A DNA stretch of 64,000 nucleotides from Vitis vinifera (GCF_030704535.1 NC_081818.1:9041501-9105500); one strand, 5' to 3'. Counted from the stretch's first letter, positions 22,471 to 35,359 are shown. Notes: generated by a model from the letters alone, not told the origin. Numbers and translations are program-made.

Positions 22471-24756
22471 AACTTACTATTTTCTAACCCTTCCTTGTCG
22501 TATTTCCCATTTCAAAAAACAAGTATTCATTATATAACTTTAAGTTAATAGGAGGAAATTTGATTAATCGTGTTTGAAAGTATGGATGGATTGTAAATTT
22601 GATCGATCATGCTTTCAATTTGTTGTATTTTATGGCTAAAATATTGTTGGAAGCTAATTAATAAGTTGTCAAACCGTTCACATGACCGAATATTTGATTA
22701 ACTTAATTTATCATTATAAGGAAAAAAAGAGAAAGGAACGATACACTTTTTACGAGTCAAGAAAGACATACAATGACACTTGAAGTATCATCTTCGAGCC
22801 AATTATCAGTTATTCAATGTTGAAGTTTTTAGGAAGCACCATATTCTATAAATGTTAACCTTGATGCTTCTTTTAAAGGCATCATCTTTGATTACTTGTT
22901 GAGTGAAATTACTTTTACAAAATTGTGACCTGAAATGAATATTGATGTTTGTGAAAGTCATACATCATTGTATAGTCAATAATGTTGATGCTCACTAAAA
23001 TCATCATCTTAAGTTATGCATAATATTAATAATGATGCTTTTGGAACATTACCTTGACGCTTATGAATGTGGGGTTTTGATAATTGTATGACAAATTTAA
23101 AAAGTATTTTCTAAAATATGATAGTGAAAAAAATATTTCCAAAACCAACATAGTTTCAACCACCTAAGAAAGTAATGTTGTTAGGTAACCATCAAATTAA
23201 TAAAAAGTGGTATTTTGAAAATATACTTTCTTAAAAAAAAATTATAAGCAAAAAGCATCTCTTGAAGAGACGATGTTTAAGTATTCTTTAAAAAAAATTC
23301 CAAACAAAATTGTCTTTTGAAAGGAGGATTTCTTAAAGAAATAATAATAATAATTATATGCTTTGTAGTATGCTAGCTAGTACCCTAATGCTTTTTATGG
23401 TTCTATTCAATATGAAAATACATCTGAATTACTGAAGGGATTGATTTTTAAGTTTCTAACTTGGTTGTTTTTTATCTATTGTATCTAGGTTCAGTCTTTT
23501 TCTAGTTGGTGCTCAACTGCCAAATTTCTTAAATTGTATAACAAATTATCGAAACATAAACTAAAAGCCATAAGAGACCTTCCAATATAAAGGTCTCCTC
23601 TCCATATCATGTCGTGAGTTGCATTGCAACCTCTACCTATGGCTAATCAAACATTTTAATGTTGGATTCAAGAGGCTAGATATAGGACAGGATAAGCAAA
23701 TCAAGGTGACAACAACTGTTATTAGGCACATATTTAGTCTATTGATAAGTGGTCAAATACTCCACGTAGGCTTCACACATCTAAGCATTCTTTTGGTACG
23801 TAGCATTTAAAGCTAGGAGGAGCAACTCCTCTCCTTACCTATAGGAGAGAAGTTTCAAAGGGCCTTCGTATTTTATGCTTATGTGACATTCCTAGCTTCA
23901 ACATCTATGATTGATGGATGTCAAGACCTATGGCATGTGATACACAAAGACGCCTTCCAAAATGACATCATTAGGGACAATCCAAAACATCATGGGTTCG
24001 TGGATGCCTAATCTTCCTATAGGTCTTATACTCAATTTCAATTTATTTCCTTGTTTCCTTATTTTTACTATTATTACAGATTAATTTATATGTTGTACTA
24101 TTTCATTATTTTATGCAGTTGTTCTATTTTATGAAATTAAGAATCCCTTCTATTGAAGTCTCGCTCAAAGAGCCTCGTGCCTTCCCTTGGAATGATGACT
24201 TGACTAAGCAATAAGTAGTAGTTGAGCTTAGAGACTTTGGGTGTTTTGGACAAAGAGGTACATAATGCAATGCTCGCTGAATTATTATTAGTTGGGGGTG
24301 AGTTTTTTAAAACTTTGATTCAATTGAAATATGATTAATTATATCAAGTTTTTTAATTATGGTTGGTTGAGGATTTAATAGAGTCGGTAACACAACTAAA
24401 GCTAGAAAATAGCAATGTAAGTAAGGCTTGGTAGTGAAACTCATCGTAGGTAGAAATGAAGAGAGTTTCACCATTAAAGCAAAGTACTTTATTCATTTCG
24501 AATTGCGACACACATCAATTAGACTAAAAAGTGAACTTACTAATTCTAGAGTTGTTTTTTACAAGTTTTATTAAATTTCACCTATAAAGATTGTTGGGAT
24601 TGAGCCCTTAAAAGCAAGACATGATGTAACAAAAACATAACTATCTCCTTGCTATCCTTTTGGTGTATTAACATTGATTTAAGCATTCAGCCTAAATCCT
24701 TTACATTGTATAGGACTTGGGTACATTAAGAGTTACATAGAAGATACAAGTCATAG
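22471..24756. other. Intergenic, unassigned repeats likely
   Basis: AT-rich sequence without recognisable genes. The part at 23560-24600 has the look of a decayed LTR element (low-AT patches, scattered frames), but I cannot name a domain. Confidence 0.3.
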
Positions 24757-25836
24757 GTTCCTTATAAGTAGATAAATTGTCTACAATTGGTTCATGAATT
24801 TGGGTAATCCAATAGAGACTCTAGTTCATCACCTTCTAATCAGAGGGATGGCTTGTTTTGGCTGTTAGGATGGGTTTCCCATGGTGAGTGTACTAGTGTA
24901 TGTGATGCACATTGGACAGGACCTACGATGAATCATGACACAAAGTTATTAATTGTCATTTGCATGGTTAATTTCTCAAACTTGAAAGGATATTGAGCTT
25001 GTGTCAAAATCAATAAAAGGTTTTTACTTATGAGTGAGACCCTAAAGTGGTCATATATCCCTATGGGTTGGTTCACTATTGATGGAGGTCGATGGCAACA
25101 GGTATTCTCAATAGAGACACCATGATATCTTATGGGATTGAAACAATGTGTCCATAGTAATTCCTTTTATGAAATTTGACATATGCTCATTAAAAGTAAA
25201 GTATGTTAGTTGATCACATAATAGAGATTTATAACTCAAAGATTGAAGGTAATCTTGATAAGTGATAGCACTACCTTGTTAGATTACAAACACTAGTTCA
25301 TGGGGAGTCTGCATATATGCAGTGGATTGTAAGTCACGGACCCCAAGCTTTGTCTCTTTGTTATTTTATGGGATGTTGGAATGCAGTTGATCATCCTTAA
25401 TTGAATGTTGAATCAACCTCAAAATTGGATTTTGAGGGAACGAATACTCCTATGGGTCATAATAGTCCCCGCTTTAAGCTCATATAACATGATGACATGT
25501 TTTATGAAGGTTGGATTGGTTTATGCATAAGGGTGGTTTGGTAATTACGCAAAGTTGCATATGGGACAATGAACAATGTCTCTGGATTTGACTAATTGAT
25601 TAATTAAATGAGATGTTTTGAGTTAGATTAAGTGACACCAAGGATAAAAATATCGATAATCACGGATATATTGGTAATTTGATTTTATGGATATATCAAT
25701 GGATATTTTGACACAAAATATCAATTGGCCTAAAATTGATCAAAACTTATAAAAATGTAGAACAAAGCTCTTAGAAATGAAATTAGAAGTATAATAAACA
25801 TTTTAAAGTTTTTTTTTTTAAGAAACTGACATATAT
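24757..25836 (+). repeat. 1.1 kb dispersed direct repeat, left copy
   Basis: Starting at 'taggttccttataagtagat', this block aligns along its length with 29553-30644 (continuing at 31936). Shared landmarks include 'tctacaattggttcatgaat', 'gtgatgcacattggacagga', 'cacggaccccaagctttgtc' and 'aaagctcttagaaatgaaat'. The copies differ by small indels. There is no coding capacity. It could be an LTR or part of a larger element; family unknown. Confidence 0.75.
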
Positions 25837-25962
25837 TGCAAACAGAATAGAAAATGAATATTTTTTTTTTATTCTATTCTATATTTAAAACTGTATACAA
25901 GGCATCCTCTTTATAAAAGATTTTTCTCAACACAAAAATAGGAAACAACTTAACAACCTAAT

Positions 25963-27250
25963 TGTTAGAAAAATTAGGCTAATCCAACATATGGTAATCA
26001 CCCTAGAGGGGGGGGGGGGGGGGGGGGGGTGAATAGGGTGATGGTCACTTTTTGAAAATTTAAACTATGCGAAAGTAAGAGACAATTATATGCAAGTATA
26101 TAATAAGCAATATAAAGATAATTGCATATAAATTAAAAGAGTGGGGAAGAGAGAATGCAAACACAAGATTATATAGTTGTTCGGCGCAACCCGGCCTACA
26201 TCCACTCTCCTCTAGCTTCAATCCCAAGCTTGAGGTTCCACTAATTCAAGGCTTCCAAACCAAGTCTTCAAGCAATACAATTGGATTATAATTCCAATTC
26301 ACCCTTTTGGACTTTTGACTCCAAGCACCCTTTACACTTCTCAAGAGATATCCCATTCTTGAAAAACTTCCTCTCAAATATTTACAAATAAACGATCTCA
26401 CAAAATCCTAGTACAAAAAGCTTTAAGCTCAAATGATACAAGAATACTAGGATTGAAAGGTGCACTAAGGATATGCAAGTTTTAGAACAATGGTGCACTC
26501 AAAAACACTCTTCTAATGCTCAAATATATTCAAGAAAGGTTTGGGAATGTTAAGCTTATGAAACAATGAAGATTGGAGCCTTTTTTATAGAAGAGAAAAT
26601 TCAAACTAGTCGTTTGGGGGTTCGACCGGTCGAGCTAGAGGTCAACCGGTTGACTAGCCATTAGTATTAAATGTTTGGTAGGTGATCGTTGGGCCTCAAT
26701 CGGACCTCGATCAGGAAGAAAATCACCTCGACTGGGAAGAGAAGGCCACTGGGAGAAAGAGAAACTTTTTGGCATCCCTCGACCGGTCCTCAACTGGACG
26801 AGCACAACCAGTCGACCGATTCCTCAACTAATTGAATCGGTTGAGCCATTTTTTGGTTCAACAACCAACTTTTTCAACTAAAAACCTTTTAAAACTAGTT
26901 TGAAAAATATTTAACACAAGGTTTTAGTTGAAAAACATGAAATCATCGAATTCTTAAAATATTTAAAACAAAATAACTCTTGAATGATTTTGGTGCATAA
27001 GTAAAGAATGTAATGCATGAAAATCTTAGTGCACCAACAACCTTACAAAGAGATTTTATGAAACTTGGGTCTTGAAAAACACTTTTCTTTGAGGTGGTCT
27101 TCTTCTTCATGATTTCTCCTTGACTTGATTTGTCTTTGTGATTGCCACTTTGGAAATCGTCTTGCCTAATCACACTTGAAATATAATCATTAGTTTTAAA
27201 CCTTGTTTTGTTATCATCAAAATCAAGATTAACCAAACCTTGGTTTCACA
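25963..27250 (-). mobile_element. Solo LTR, 1288 bp, inserted in the copia 3' LTR
   Basis: On the minus strand it runs TGTGAAACC...CTAACA. It is the inverse of 30645-31930, recognisable throughout. The flanks are CTAAT (25958-25962) and CTAAC (27251-27255), a 4/5 match. No internal domain or second LTR follows, so it is a solo LTR left by recombination. It contains several CCGGTCGA-type motifs and a run of 22 G at 26008-26029. The ORF at 26675-26881 is not a gene. Confidence 0.85.
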
Positions 27251-27367
27251 CTAACAATATACAGTTGTCTAACAGGTTACAAAAAAAAATAAATCTCCTA
27301 ATATCTTATACATTTAAATCTCCTAATATTTTGCTAATTATCTCAACCAATCCTATCTTTTTCAACA

Positions 27368-29552
27368 CTCCTCCTCAACCTGGCTTAAAGATATCTTCCA
27401 TAGTCAGCTTGTCAATTAGTCTGTCAAACTGCTTTGTAGGAATTCTTTTTGTAAGCACATCAATCACTTGCTCAGTAGTAGGAATATACAGTATACATAT
27501 CAGCCCATTCTTGAGTTTTTCCTTAATAAAGTGATTGTCTACCTCCACATGTTTTGTTCAATCGTGAAGTACTGGATTATGAGCTATTAAAATAACTGAT
27601 TTGTTGTCACAATACAGTTTCATTGGTAGGGTACTTGAGATCTTCAATTCTTCCAATAGTCGTCTAATCCACAACGCCTCACAGATTCCAAGAGCAATTG
27701 ATCTGAACTTAGCCTCTGCACTACTCTTAGCCACCACATTCTGTTTTTTGCTTCGCCAAGTGACAAGGTTACCTCCAACAAAGGTGCAGTAACTAGAGGT
27801 TGAACGTCTATCTACTACACTCTCAACCCAATTTGCATATGTAAATGCTTCAATCTATAGGTGCCCACGACCTTTAAACAGTAGACCCCTTCCAGGTGAC
27901 CCTTTTAGATATTTAACGACTCTATAAACAGCATCAAAGTGTTGTTGTCCAAGTGCATGCATGAACTAGCTCACCATGCTTATTGAAAAAGCAATATCCG
28001 AACATGCATGTGACAAGTAAATCAACCTCCTAACTAGCCTTTGATATTGTTCTTTATCCTTCACTTCATCATCTTTAGAGGGCAACAATTTTATGTTGGG
28101 TTCAATAAGTGTTTCAACTAGTTTACAACCTAGTTGTCCTGTATCACCAAGTAAATCAAGGACATATTTACGTTGGTTTACAAATATACCTTCTTTAGAT
28201 CTAGCAAACTCCATTCCAAGGAAGTACTTTAAGGCTCCCAAATCCTTGATTTCAAATTCTGTTGCAAGTCTTCTTTTCAGTCTCTCCAACTCTTCTTTGT
28301 CACTTCCAGTCAAAACTATATCATCCACATAAACAATCAAAATAGCAATCTTGCCATCTTTACTATGTTTGTAGAATATAGTATGGTTAGCTTGGCTCTA
28401 ACAGTAGCCACAATTTTTTACAGTTTTTCCAAATCTCTTAAACCAAGCTCTAGGAGATTGATTGAGACCATATAAGGATTTTTTTTTAATTTGCAAACTT
28501 TGTTTGATCCAAGATTCTCCTTGTATCCAAGTGGTAGGTTCATAAATACTTCCTCCTCCAGATCTCCATTTAGGAAAGCATTTTTTTATGTCTAACTGGT
28601 GCAAAGGCCAATTGAAATTTACAACCAAAGATAACAAAATTCTAATTGAGTTTATCTTGGCTATAGGAGCAAAAGTTCATGGTAATCAATACCATAGGTT
28701 TGAGTAAATCCTTTTGCTACTAGTCTTGCCTTGTATCGTTCTATGCTCCCATCAGCTTTACATTTCACAATAAAGACCCACTTAGAACCTACAATTCTTT
28801 TCTCCTTAGGTAAATCCACTAACTCCCAAGTACCACTCCTTCTAAGATCATTCATCTCCTCCATCACTGCTACTTTCCAATTTGGATCATCAAGGGCTTC
28901 TTGAATGTTTCTTAGAACCAACATGTGTGAGATTTTTTAGGTAAAGGTTTTATGAGTTTTAGAGAGTTTTTTTATAAGATAGATATTTGGAAATGGGATA
29001 TTTAGTGCAGGTTCGTGTACCTTTTCTAAGGGCTATAGGAATATCAAGGTCTAAAGAAGAAATGCTAGGAATTGAAGGTAGGTTAGGAGTAGGACTACCT
29101 GTGATATCGGGAGCTTCAGTTCCCAAAGGTCGAGATTGGTCATTACCAAAAGGAACATGTTGACTTTGACTCTTTTGACGAGTCTTTCTCTGAGTATAAA
29201 CCAAACGCTCAGTATTTGGTTGTACTGATTCTCCCTTTATTTCAGATACAGTAATGTTTGGCATTATATGACTAGAATTTTTGTCAGTCCCCACACATCA
29301 CTATGTATTAAATTAAATGGTTTTCAGGGAACATAAGGTTTTGGATAATAAGTAGTACGATGACTCTTAGATAAATAGCAACTTTCACAATCCAATCCTT
29401 TAAACAAAGTAGGAAACAAATGTTTAAGATATAGAAAACCAAGGTGTCCTAGTCTTAAGTACCAAAGCATTATTTGTTCATAAACAGAAAGAGAACTAAC
29501 ACTACCAAGGCCTTGAGCCCGTTTATTGAAGAAAGCACCATCAAAGTCATCG
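27368..29552 (-). pseudogene. Copia pol remnant (pre-integrase, RT, RNase H)
   Basis: Read from right to left. Pre-integrase with RLGHLGF and integrase start (FNLIHSDVWG) lie at about 29290-29550. A jump over the integrase catalytic core leads to the variable integrase tail at 28959-29294. The RT start is at 28661-28924 (WVFIVKCKADGSIERYKARL). The next RT segment, about 28398-28640, has several frameshifts. At 27966-28340 are the catalytic YVDD and the EFEIKDLGALKYFLGMEF segment. RNase H at about 27380-27960 has DRRSTSSYC, the AEA and CDNKS motifs, one stop and a few changes. The integrase core is deleted, so the element is dead. Confidence 0.85.
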
Positions 29553-30644
29553 GTTCCTTGTAAGTAGATAAGTGGTCTACAATTGGTTCATGAATTTGGG
29601 CAATCCAATAGAGACTCTAGTGCATCACCTCCTAATTGGAGGGATGGCTTGTCTTGGCCATTAGGATGGGTTTCCCATCGTGAGCGTACTAGTGTATGTG
29701 ATGCACATTGGACAGGACCTATGGTGAATCATGACACAAAGTTAATAATTGTCATGATTCACCAAGCTACTATATTGCATGGATTCTCAACCTTGAGAGG
29801 ATATTGAGTTTGTGCCAAAATCAATAAGAGGCTTTTACTTATGAGTGAAACCCTAAAGTGATCATATATCCTTATGGGTTGGTTCACTGTTGATAGAGGT
29901 CGATGGCAACAGGTATTCTCAATAAAGGCACTCTGATATCTTATGGGATTGAAACAGTGTGTCCACAATAATTCATTTTATGGAATTTGACATATGCTCA
30001 GTAGAGGTAGAGTATGTTAGTTAATCACATAATAGGGATTTATAACTCAAAAATTTGAGAGGTAATCTTGATAAGTGATAACACTACCTTATTAGATTAT
30101 AGACACTAGTTCATGGGGAGTCTACATGCATGCAGTGGATTGTAGGTCACGGACCCCAAGCTTTGTCTTGTTGTTATTTACATAGGATGTTGGAATGTAG
30201 TTGATTCTCCTTAATTGAATGTTGAATCAACCTCAGAATTGGATTCTAAGAGAACCAATACTCCTATGGGTCATAATAGTCCCCGCTTTAAGCTCATATA
30301 ACATGATGATATGTTTTATGAAGGTTGGATTGGCTTTAGGTTCATTTTTGTGCATAAGGGTGGTTTGGTAATTACATAAAGTTGCATAGGGGACAATGAA
30401 CAATGTCTCTGGATTTGGCTAATCGATTAATTAAATGACCCTATGTGATTAATTAATCAATTAGGACATGTTTTAGGCTAAATTAAGTGACACCAGGGAT
30501 AAAAATATCGGTAATCACGGATATATTGGTAGTTCGATTTTATGGATATATCAACAGATATTTTAATACAAAATATTAATTGGCCTAAAATTGATCAAAA
30601 CTTATAAAAATGTAGAACAAAGCTCTTAGAAATGAAATTAGAAG
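29553..30644 (+). repeat. 1.1 kb dispersed direct repeat, right copy (continues 31936-31985)
   Basis: Matches 24757-25836. It is split at 30644 by the solo LTR and resumes at 31936 with 'tataatagacattttaaag', matching 'tataataaacattttaaag' near 25790. Compared with the left copy it keeps an extra stretch near 30330 (tttaggttcatttttg). Confidence 0.75.
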
Positions 30645-31930
30645 TGTGAAACCAAGGTTTGGTTAATCTTGATTTTGATGATAACAAAACAAGGTTTAGA
30701 ACTAATGATCATATTTCAAGTGTGATTAGGCAAGATGATTTCCAAAGTGGCAATCACAAAGACAATCAAGCCAAGGAGAAATCATGAAGAAGAATACCAC
30801 CTCAAAGAGAAGAGTTTTTCAAGACCAAAACTTCTTAAGATCTCTTTGTAAGGTTGTTGGTGCACTAGGACTTTCATGCATTTCATTTTTTATTTATGTA
30901 CCAAAATCATCTAAGAGTAATATTGTCTTAAATATCTTTAAAATTGGATGATTTCATGTTTTTAACTAAAACCTTGTGTTAAATAATTTTCAAACTTGTG
31001 TTAAAAGGTTTTAAGTTGAAAAAGGTTGGGTGTTGAGCCAAAAATTGGCTCAACCGGCTCAACCGGTCGAGGAACCGATCGACCGGTTGTGCTCGTCCGG
31101 TCGAGTACCGGTCGAAGGAGGCCAAAAGTTTCTCTCTCTCCCAATGGCCTTCTCTTCCCGGTCGAGGTCCGACTGAGGCTCAACGGTCACCTGCCAAGCA
31201 TTTAATGCTAACGGCTAGTCAACCAGTCGACCCATAGCTCGACCGGACAAACCCCCAAACGGCTAGTTTGGATTTTCTCTTCTATAAAAAGGTTCCAATC
31301 TTCATTGTTTCATGAGCTTAACCTTCCCAAATCATTCTTGAATATATTTGAGTCTTGGAAGAGTGTTTTTGAGTGCACCATTGTTTCATAACTTGCATAT
31401 CTTTAGTGCACCTTTCAATCCTAGTTTTTCTTGTATCTTTGAGCCTAAAGTTCTATTACTAGGATTTTTGTGAGATCGATCTTTGTATATCTTTGAAATG
31501 AATTTTCTCAAGTGAGGGGTATCACTTGAGAGGTTGTTCAAGAGTGGGATAACTCTTGAGAAGTGTAAAGGGTGCTTGAAGCCAAAAGTCCAAGAGGGTG
31601 AATTGGAACCATAATCCAATTGTAAAGAGATTGGAAGTTTGGTTGAAGCTTCAAGATAGTGGAACCCTCACTCGATTAGGAGGTTGAGGAGAGTGGACGT
31701 AAGCAAGGAAGTGTCGAACCACTATAAACTCTCGTGTTTGCACTCTCTCTTCCCTAACTCTTTTAAATTATATGCAATTGTGTTTATTTTGTTTATTATA
31801 TATTTGCATATAATTGTCTCTTATTTTTACATAGTTTAAATTTATGAAAAAGAGACCATCACCCTATTTACCCCCCCCCCCCCCCTCTAGGGTGATTACC
31901 ATAGTTTGGATTAACCTCAAATTCCTAACA
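30645..31930 (+). mobile_element. Solo LTR, 1286 bp, with perfect target duplication
   Basis: Starts TGTGAAACC and ends CCTAACA. It is flanked by the perfect 5-bp duplication AGAAG (30640-30644 and 31931-31935). There is no internal region or partner LTR nearby in the same orientation. It is the same family as 25963-27250 but in the opposite orientation. The C run near the right end (31871-31885, 15 bases) corresponds to the 22-G run in the other copy. Confidence 0.9.
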
Positions 31931-32340
31931 AGAAGTATAATAGACATTTTAAAGCTATTTTGTTAAAGAAATTGATATATATATATATATATATAATTTA
32001 TCATATTTAATAATAATATTGTATGAGTCAAATAAAAATATAAATTTTATAAGTGTACATTGATTATTAAATTATACAAATATTATTCGGTAATAATATT
32101 ATGATATTTGATTATAATATGTGTAATTTTAAAATATATTTAATATTAAAATTATGATGTATTAAATGATATAAAATAAATGATGATAAATGTATAATTT
32201 TTTAATATTTAATTAATATATTAATGATATTAAATACTTTTTGCTAATCAATTAAATGAAAATTTTTCGTTTTATTATAAAATAATTATAATTAATTTGT
32301 TGTTTAAAGTAATGTTTTAATATTTTGTGTAAATGAAAAC

Positions 32341-32346
<6 letters not shown>

Positions 32347-32413
<67 letters not shown>
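32347..32413. repeat. Compound (TA)n(TG)n microsatellite
   Basis: About 12 TA units followed by about 20 TG units, directly preceding the first unit of the SINE-like array. Shorter TG runs precede the second and third units. Confidence 0.95.
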
Positions 32414-32415
<2 letters not shown>

Positions 32416-33095
32416 TGCAAAATAATTAACAAGGGGCAAACTTGCCCTAGGTGGGTGTTTGCTCAACCTTTTGTTGGGGGGTTCAACTCCCTCATATGAT
32501 AGATAAACATCTCATTTTTTAGCTTTGACCCACGTTGATCGCCGATATATCCATTAGAAATATCATTTCCAAGTGCACTAATGCATGATATTTTAATCAC
32601 TGAGTGACACAAGCCTTGATGGGTTGTGTGTGTGTGTGTGGTGCAAAATAATTAACAAGGTGCAAACTTGCCCTAGTGGTAAAGTGGGTGTTTGCTCAAC
32701 CTTTTGTTGGGGGGTTCAACTTCCTCTTGAAATAGAGAAACAACTTATTTTTTAGCTTTGACCCACGTTGATCGTTGATATATCCATTAGAAATATCGTT
32801 TCCAAGTGTACCGATATATGATAGTTTAATCACTAAGTGACACAAGCCTTGATGGGCTCTGTGCGTGTGTGTGTGTGTGGTGCAAAATAATTAATGAAAG
32901 GCAAACTTGCCCTAGTGGTAAGGTGGGTGCTTGCTCAACCTTTTGTTGGGGGGATTCAACTCCCTCATGTGGTAGAGAAACAACTCATTTTTTAGCTTTG
33001 ACCACTAATATATCCATTAGAAATATTGTTTACAAGTGCATTGATACATGATATTTTAATCACTGAGTGACACAAGCCTTGATGGGCTCAAGTCA
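32414..33095 (+). repeat. Three-unit tandem array of a tRNA-derived SINE-like sequence
   Basis: Units start with 'ggtgcaaaataatta' at 32414, 32640 and 32879 (periods 226 and 239 bp) and end with 'gtgacacaagccttgatggg'. Each carries a pol III A-box-like TTGCCCTAGTGG (32668-32679 in unit 2; shortened in unit 1) and a B-box-like GGTTCAACTTCC about 34 nt later (32713-32724). That spacing is tRNA-like and the wording resembles plant Au-type SINE heads. TG microsatellites join the units. Head-to-tail tandem SINEs are unusual because each should insert alone. Confidence 0.6.
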
Positions 33096-34056
33096 CTTAA
33101 GCCTAGTATTGGACTAGACTATTAGATTAAATTTTCCTTATATATATTCACTTTGTATATTACCTTGACATCCTTCAAACAATTACAATAGACGGACTAA
33201 CCCATAATTTGTGTACTCATTAGTTAAGAGAGTTTTGTATTCATTTTTTATATGTTGATACAAATTGTTTAGTTCTTAATATACTCTTTTTATTTGGTTC
33301 TAACTAGTGATGTGAAATATATGCAAGCATCACATTAGTTTAGTGAAATTCTAATTTTCTATTATTTTCTTAACATCCAAGCATCACATGGAGATTTCCA
33401 TTGAAATATATGCATGATTGAAGGCTAAATCTTTTTTATAGTTGAAAGATGTCATTATTGTTATGCAGAATAAGAGAATAATGCTTATTTTGTGCTAATT
33501 ATTGGTTCTCATCTCTATTTTAAGATATCTAATACCAAATGTTTGAACTCTTTTAAATTATTCCATGGATTTCACATATATGATGCTTAAAAATACATTG
33601 ATTGTTTGGCATCATTGCTAAGAATTTGATTATGTATAAATTTTGAACTTTGATTAATTAGTACTTGTTTATAGTAAAGTACAATTTGTGTTTGATTTTG
33701 ATTAATTTGTTAGAGACTCTATCATTTATTGATCTATTTAAGATTTTTTTTTTCTTGGTTTTGTGCACCACTCAGTTAGTATTCCAAAAAAAGAATAGTA
33801 AATCCGAAAGCTTATTTAATTTAATTTATAAGTGGAGTACTATCATGGGCTTAAGGTTCAAGCATTGCAAAAGGTTTACTATGATTTTAGGGTAACATAG
33901 AAAATAATGTCGGTCAATATTTAAAGAAACATAATGTATGATTTTGTTGTAATATTATTATTTATATTTTATTAAAATAATGTTTATCTTTAATTCATTC
34001 CTAATTGTAAAATAATTGTTTTATTTTTAATGAAACTTAAATTGAATTTAATTTCT
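33096..34056. other. AT-rich intergenic, no gene recognised
   Basis: A 76-codon ORF at 33665-33895 is hydrophobic low-complexity and unconvincing. Confidence 0.4.
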
Positions 34057-34064
34057 ATTAATAT

Positions 34065-35359
34065 CATGGTTTTAAAACCATATAGGATTGACCAGTTCAA
34101 CCGTCGACAGATCACAGTTCTGATCCAGTCTGGTGAATTGGGATGAAAAGTGGTTGAACTAGAATTAGACTAGGTAAACTAACGGTCTGACCGACAAATC
34201 GAACGAACTAACCGGTTCCCTCTGAACCGGACGATTCAATATAAAAGCTCATTTTCTCTCATCCCCCCTTGTTGATACTAGGTCAATTGAAGATAGATTC
34301 TCCCTTAGTTGTGACATTGAAAGCTTCTACCTAGCAACTAAAGATTGTGCTAACTTCTTTCCTGCACAAAAGATGTCCGGACAAGTTGTCCGGGCACACC
34401 CTCCGAAGCTCAAGTTAAGCACAAAAATGGGTAAGAACCTTTAGAGAGGAGAGTAAATGGGGTGGCCCTTTTGTGTTGTGTACCTGAGTTTTATTTCAAG
34501 AGGGTTTTTATAGTGCTCAAGAGGGAAAACACTGTAGTGCTGAGTTGGCACCTTGACTTAAACTGTAATGATGGTTGTCCAGTAAGTGGCAGGGCAATCA
34601 TTGTAGTTTAAGGCGGCTGGTAGCACCGTCATATGATGTGTCATGATGTAGCTTGTCGTCATTTCAACTTGTTGAAGGTATGGGATAGGGTGTGACAGTC
34701 CACTGATGTAGACATAAGGATGGGAGAAGGTTTCATCAGTCACTCCTATGCCAGATAACCATCATTTCACGTAGCAGGGAGGATTTGGGGGCTGGCATGA
34801 AAATGTTGTCTGCTCAATGAACCCATGCGGTCCAGATAAAGCGTTCCTGGGTACTTCGGTGGTTGTCTGGACAGTATTGGAGGGAGTGACACGCGGACCG
34901 ACACAAGCACTACCACGTGGACAGACACATGGAGGTACACGTGGATAGACACATGGCGAAGGGTTCCCACGCCTGTGTGGCTGCCCTAGCTCCAACTTCC
35001 CACTATCACTAGCATCAAGCTGTTATTGTCGGCCACTGTTAAGGATAATTTGTTAAGTTAACAACTCTTTGATAATTTGGTCATTGTTGGTTTATTGCTC
35101 ATATTTGAATGTAGGATAGCAATGGTTTAATTATTTGATAAATATTGAGTTTATTGACATTATAAATGTATAATATCTTAAATTCAACAAAGTGGATGTT
35201 GTCAAAATTTAGATATAATTTATTATTTAATTTTTTTTAATTTGAATAATATATAAAATATATATTTATGATGTCACTGATTTGATCATCAACTCGACTA
35301 ATGAACCGTGAATCGATAACTTTTCTATTTCAATGACAGTTCTGATTCTGAAAACATTG
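34065..35359. mobile_element. Non-autonomous hAT element with perfect 8-bp target duplication
   Basis: The ends are CATGGTTTTAAAACC (left) and, read inversely, CAATGTTTTCAGAATC (right), the same type as 6964-7925. The flanks are ATTAATAT at 34057-34064 and ATTAATAT at 35360-35367, a perfect 8-bp duplication as made by hAT transposases. Subterminal regions are full of 'accggtt/gaactg' motifs. The interior from about 34260 to 35035 is GC-richer and different (contains 'gtccggacaagttgtccggg'), probably a captured or inserted sequence. The ORFs in it (34558-34995, minus) have no recognisable domain. Confidence 0.85.

Larger units (their letters stand above)
25837..29552 (-). mobile_element. Truncated Ty1/copia retrotransposon
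   Basis: A minus-strand copia. Its 3' LTR is 25837-25962 plus 27251-27367 (243 bp once the inserted solo LTR is removed): on the minus strand it starts TGTTGAAAAAG and ends TTTGCA. A polypurine tract GAGGAGGAG (27368-27376, read on minus) sits directly upstream of it. Pol follows to the right. The element is cut at 29552, where the second copy of the 1.1 kb repeat begins, so the 5' LTR, most of gag and most of integrase are missing. Confidence 0.8.

Noticed and set aside
26675..26881. 68-codon ORF in a solo LTR, similar on the other strand at 31001-31183
   Set aside because: Both are inside LTRs and are repetitive translations of CCGGTCGA-rich sequence; not a gene.
32414..33095. CRISPR-like or functional tRNA interpretation of the repeats
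   Set aside because: The units are about 230 bp with tRNA-like heads but cannot fold into a full tRNA; a SINE-derived array in a plant genome is the simpler reading.
34762..34995. Repetitive cysteine/proline ORF (VYPRVPPCVCPRG)
   Set aside because: Generated by a short 'cacatgg.ggtacacgtgga' tandem repeat inside the hAT element core; no signal peptide or gene context.
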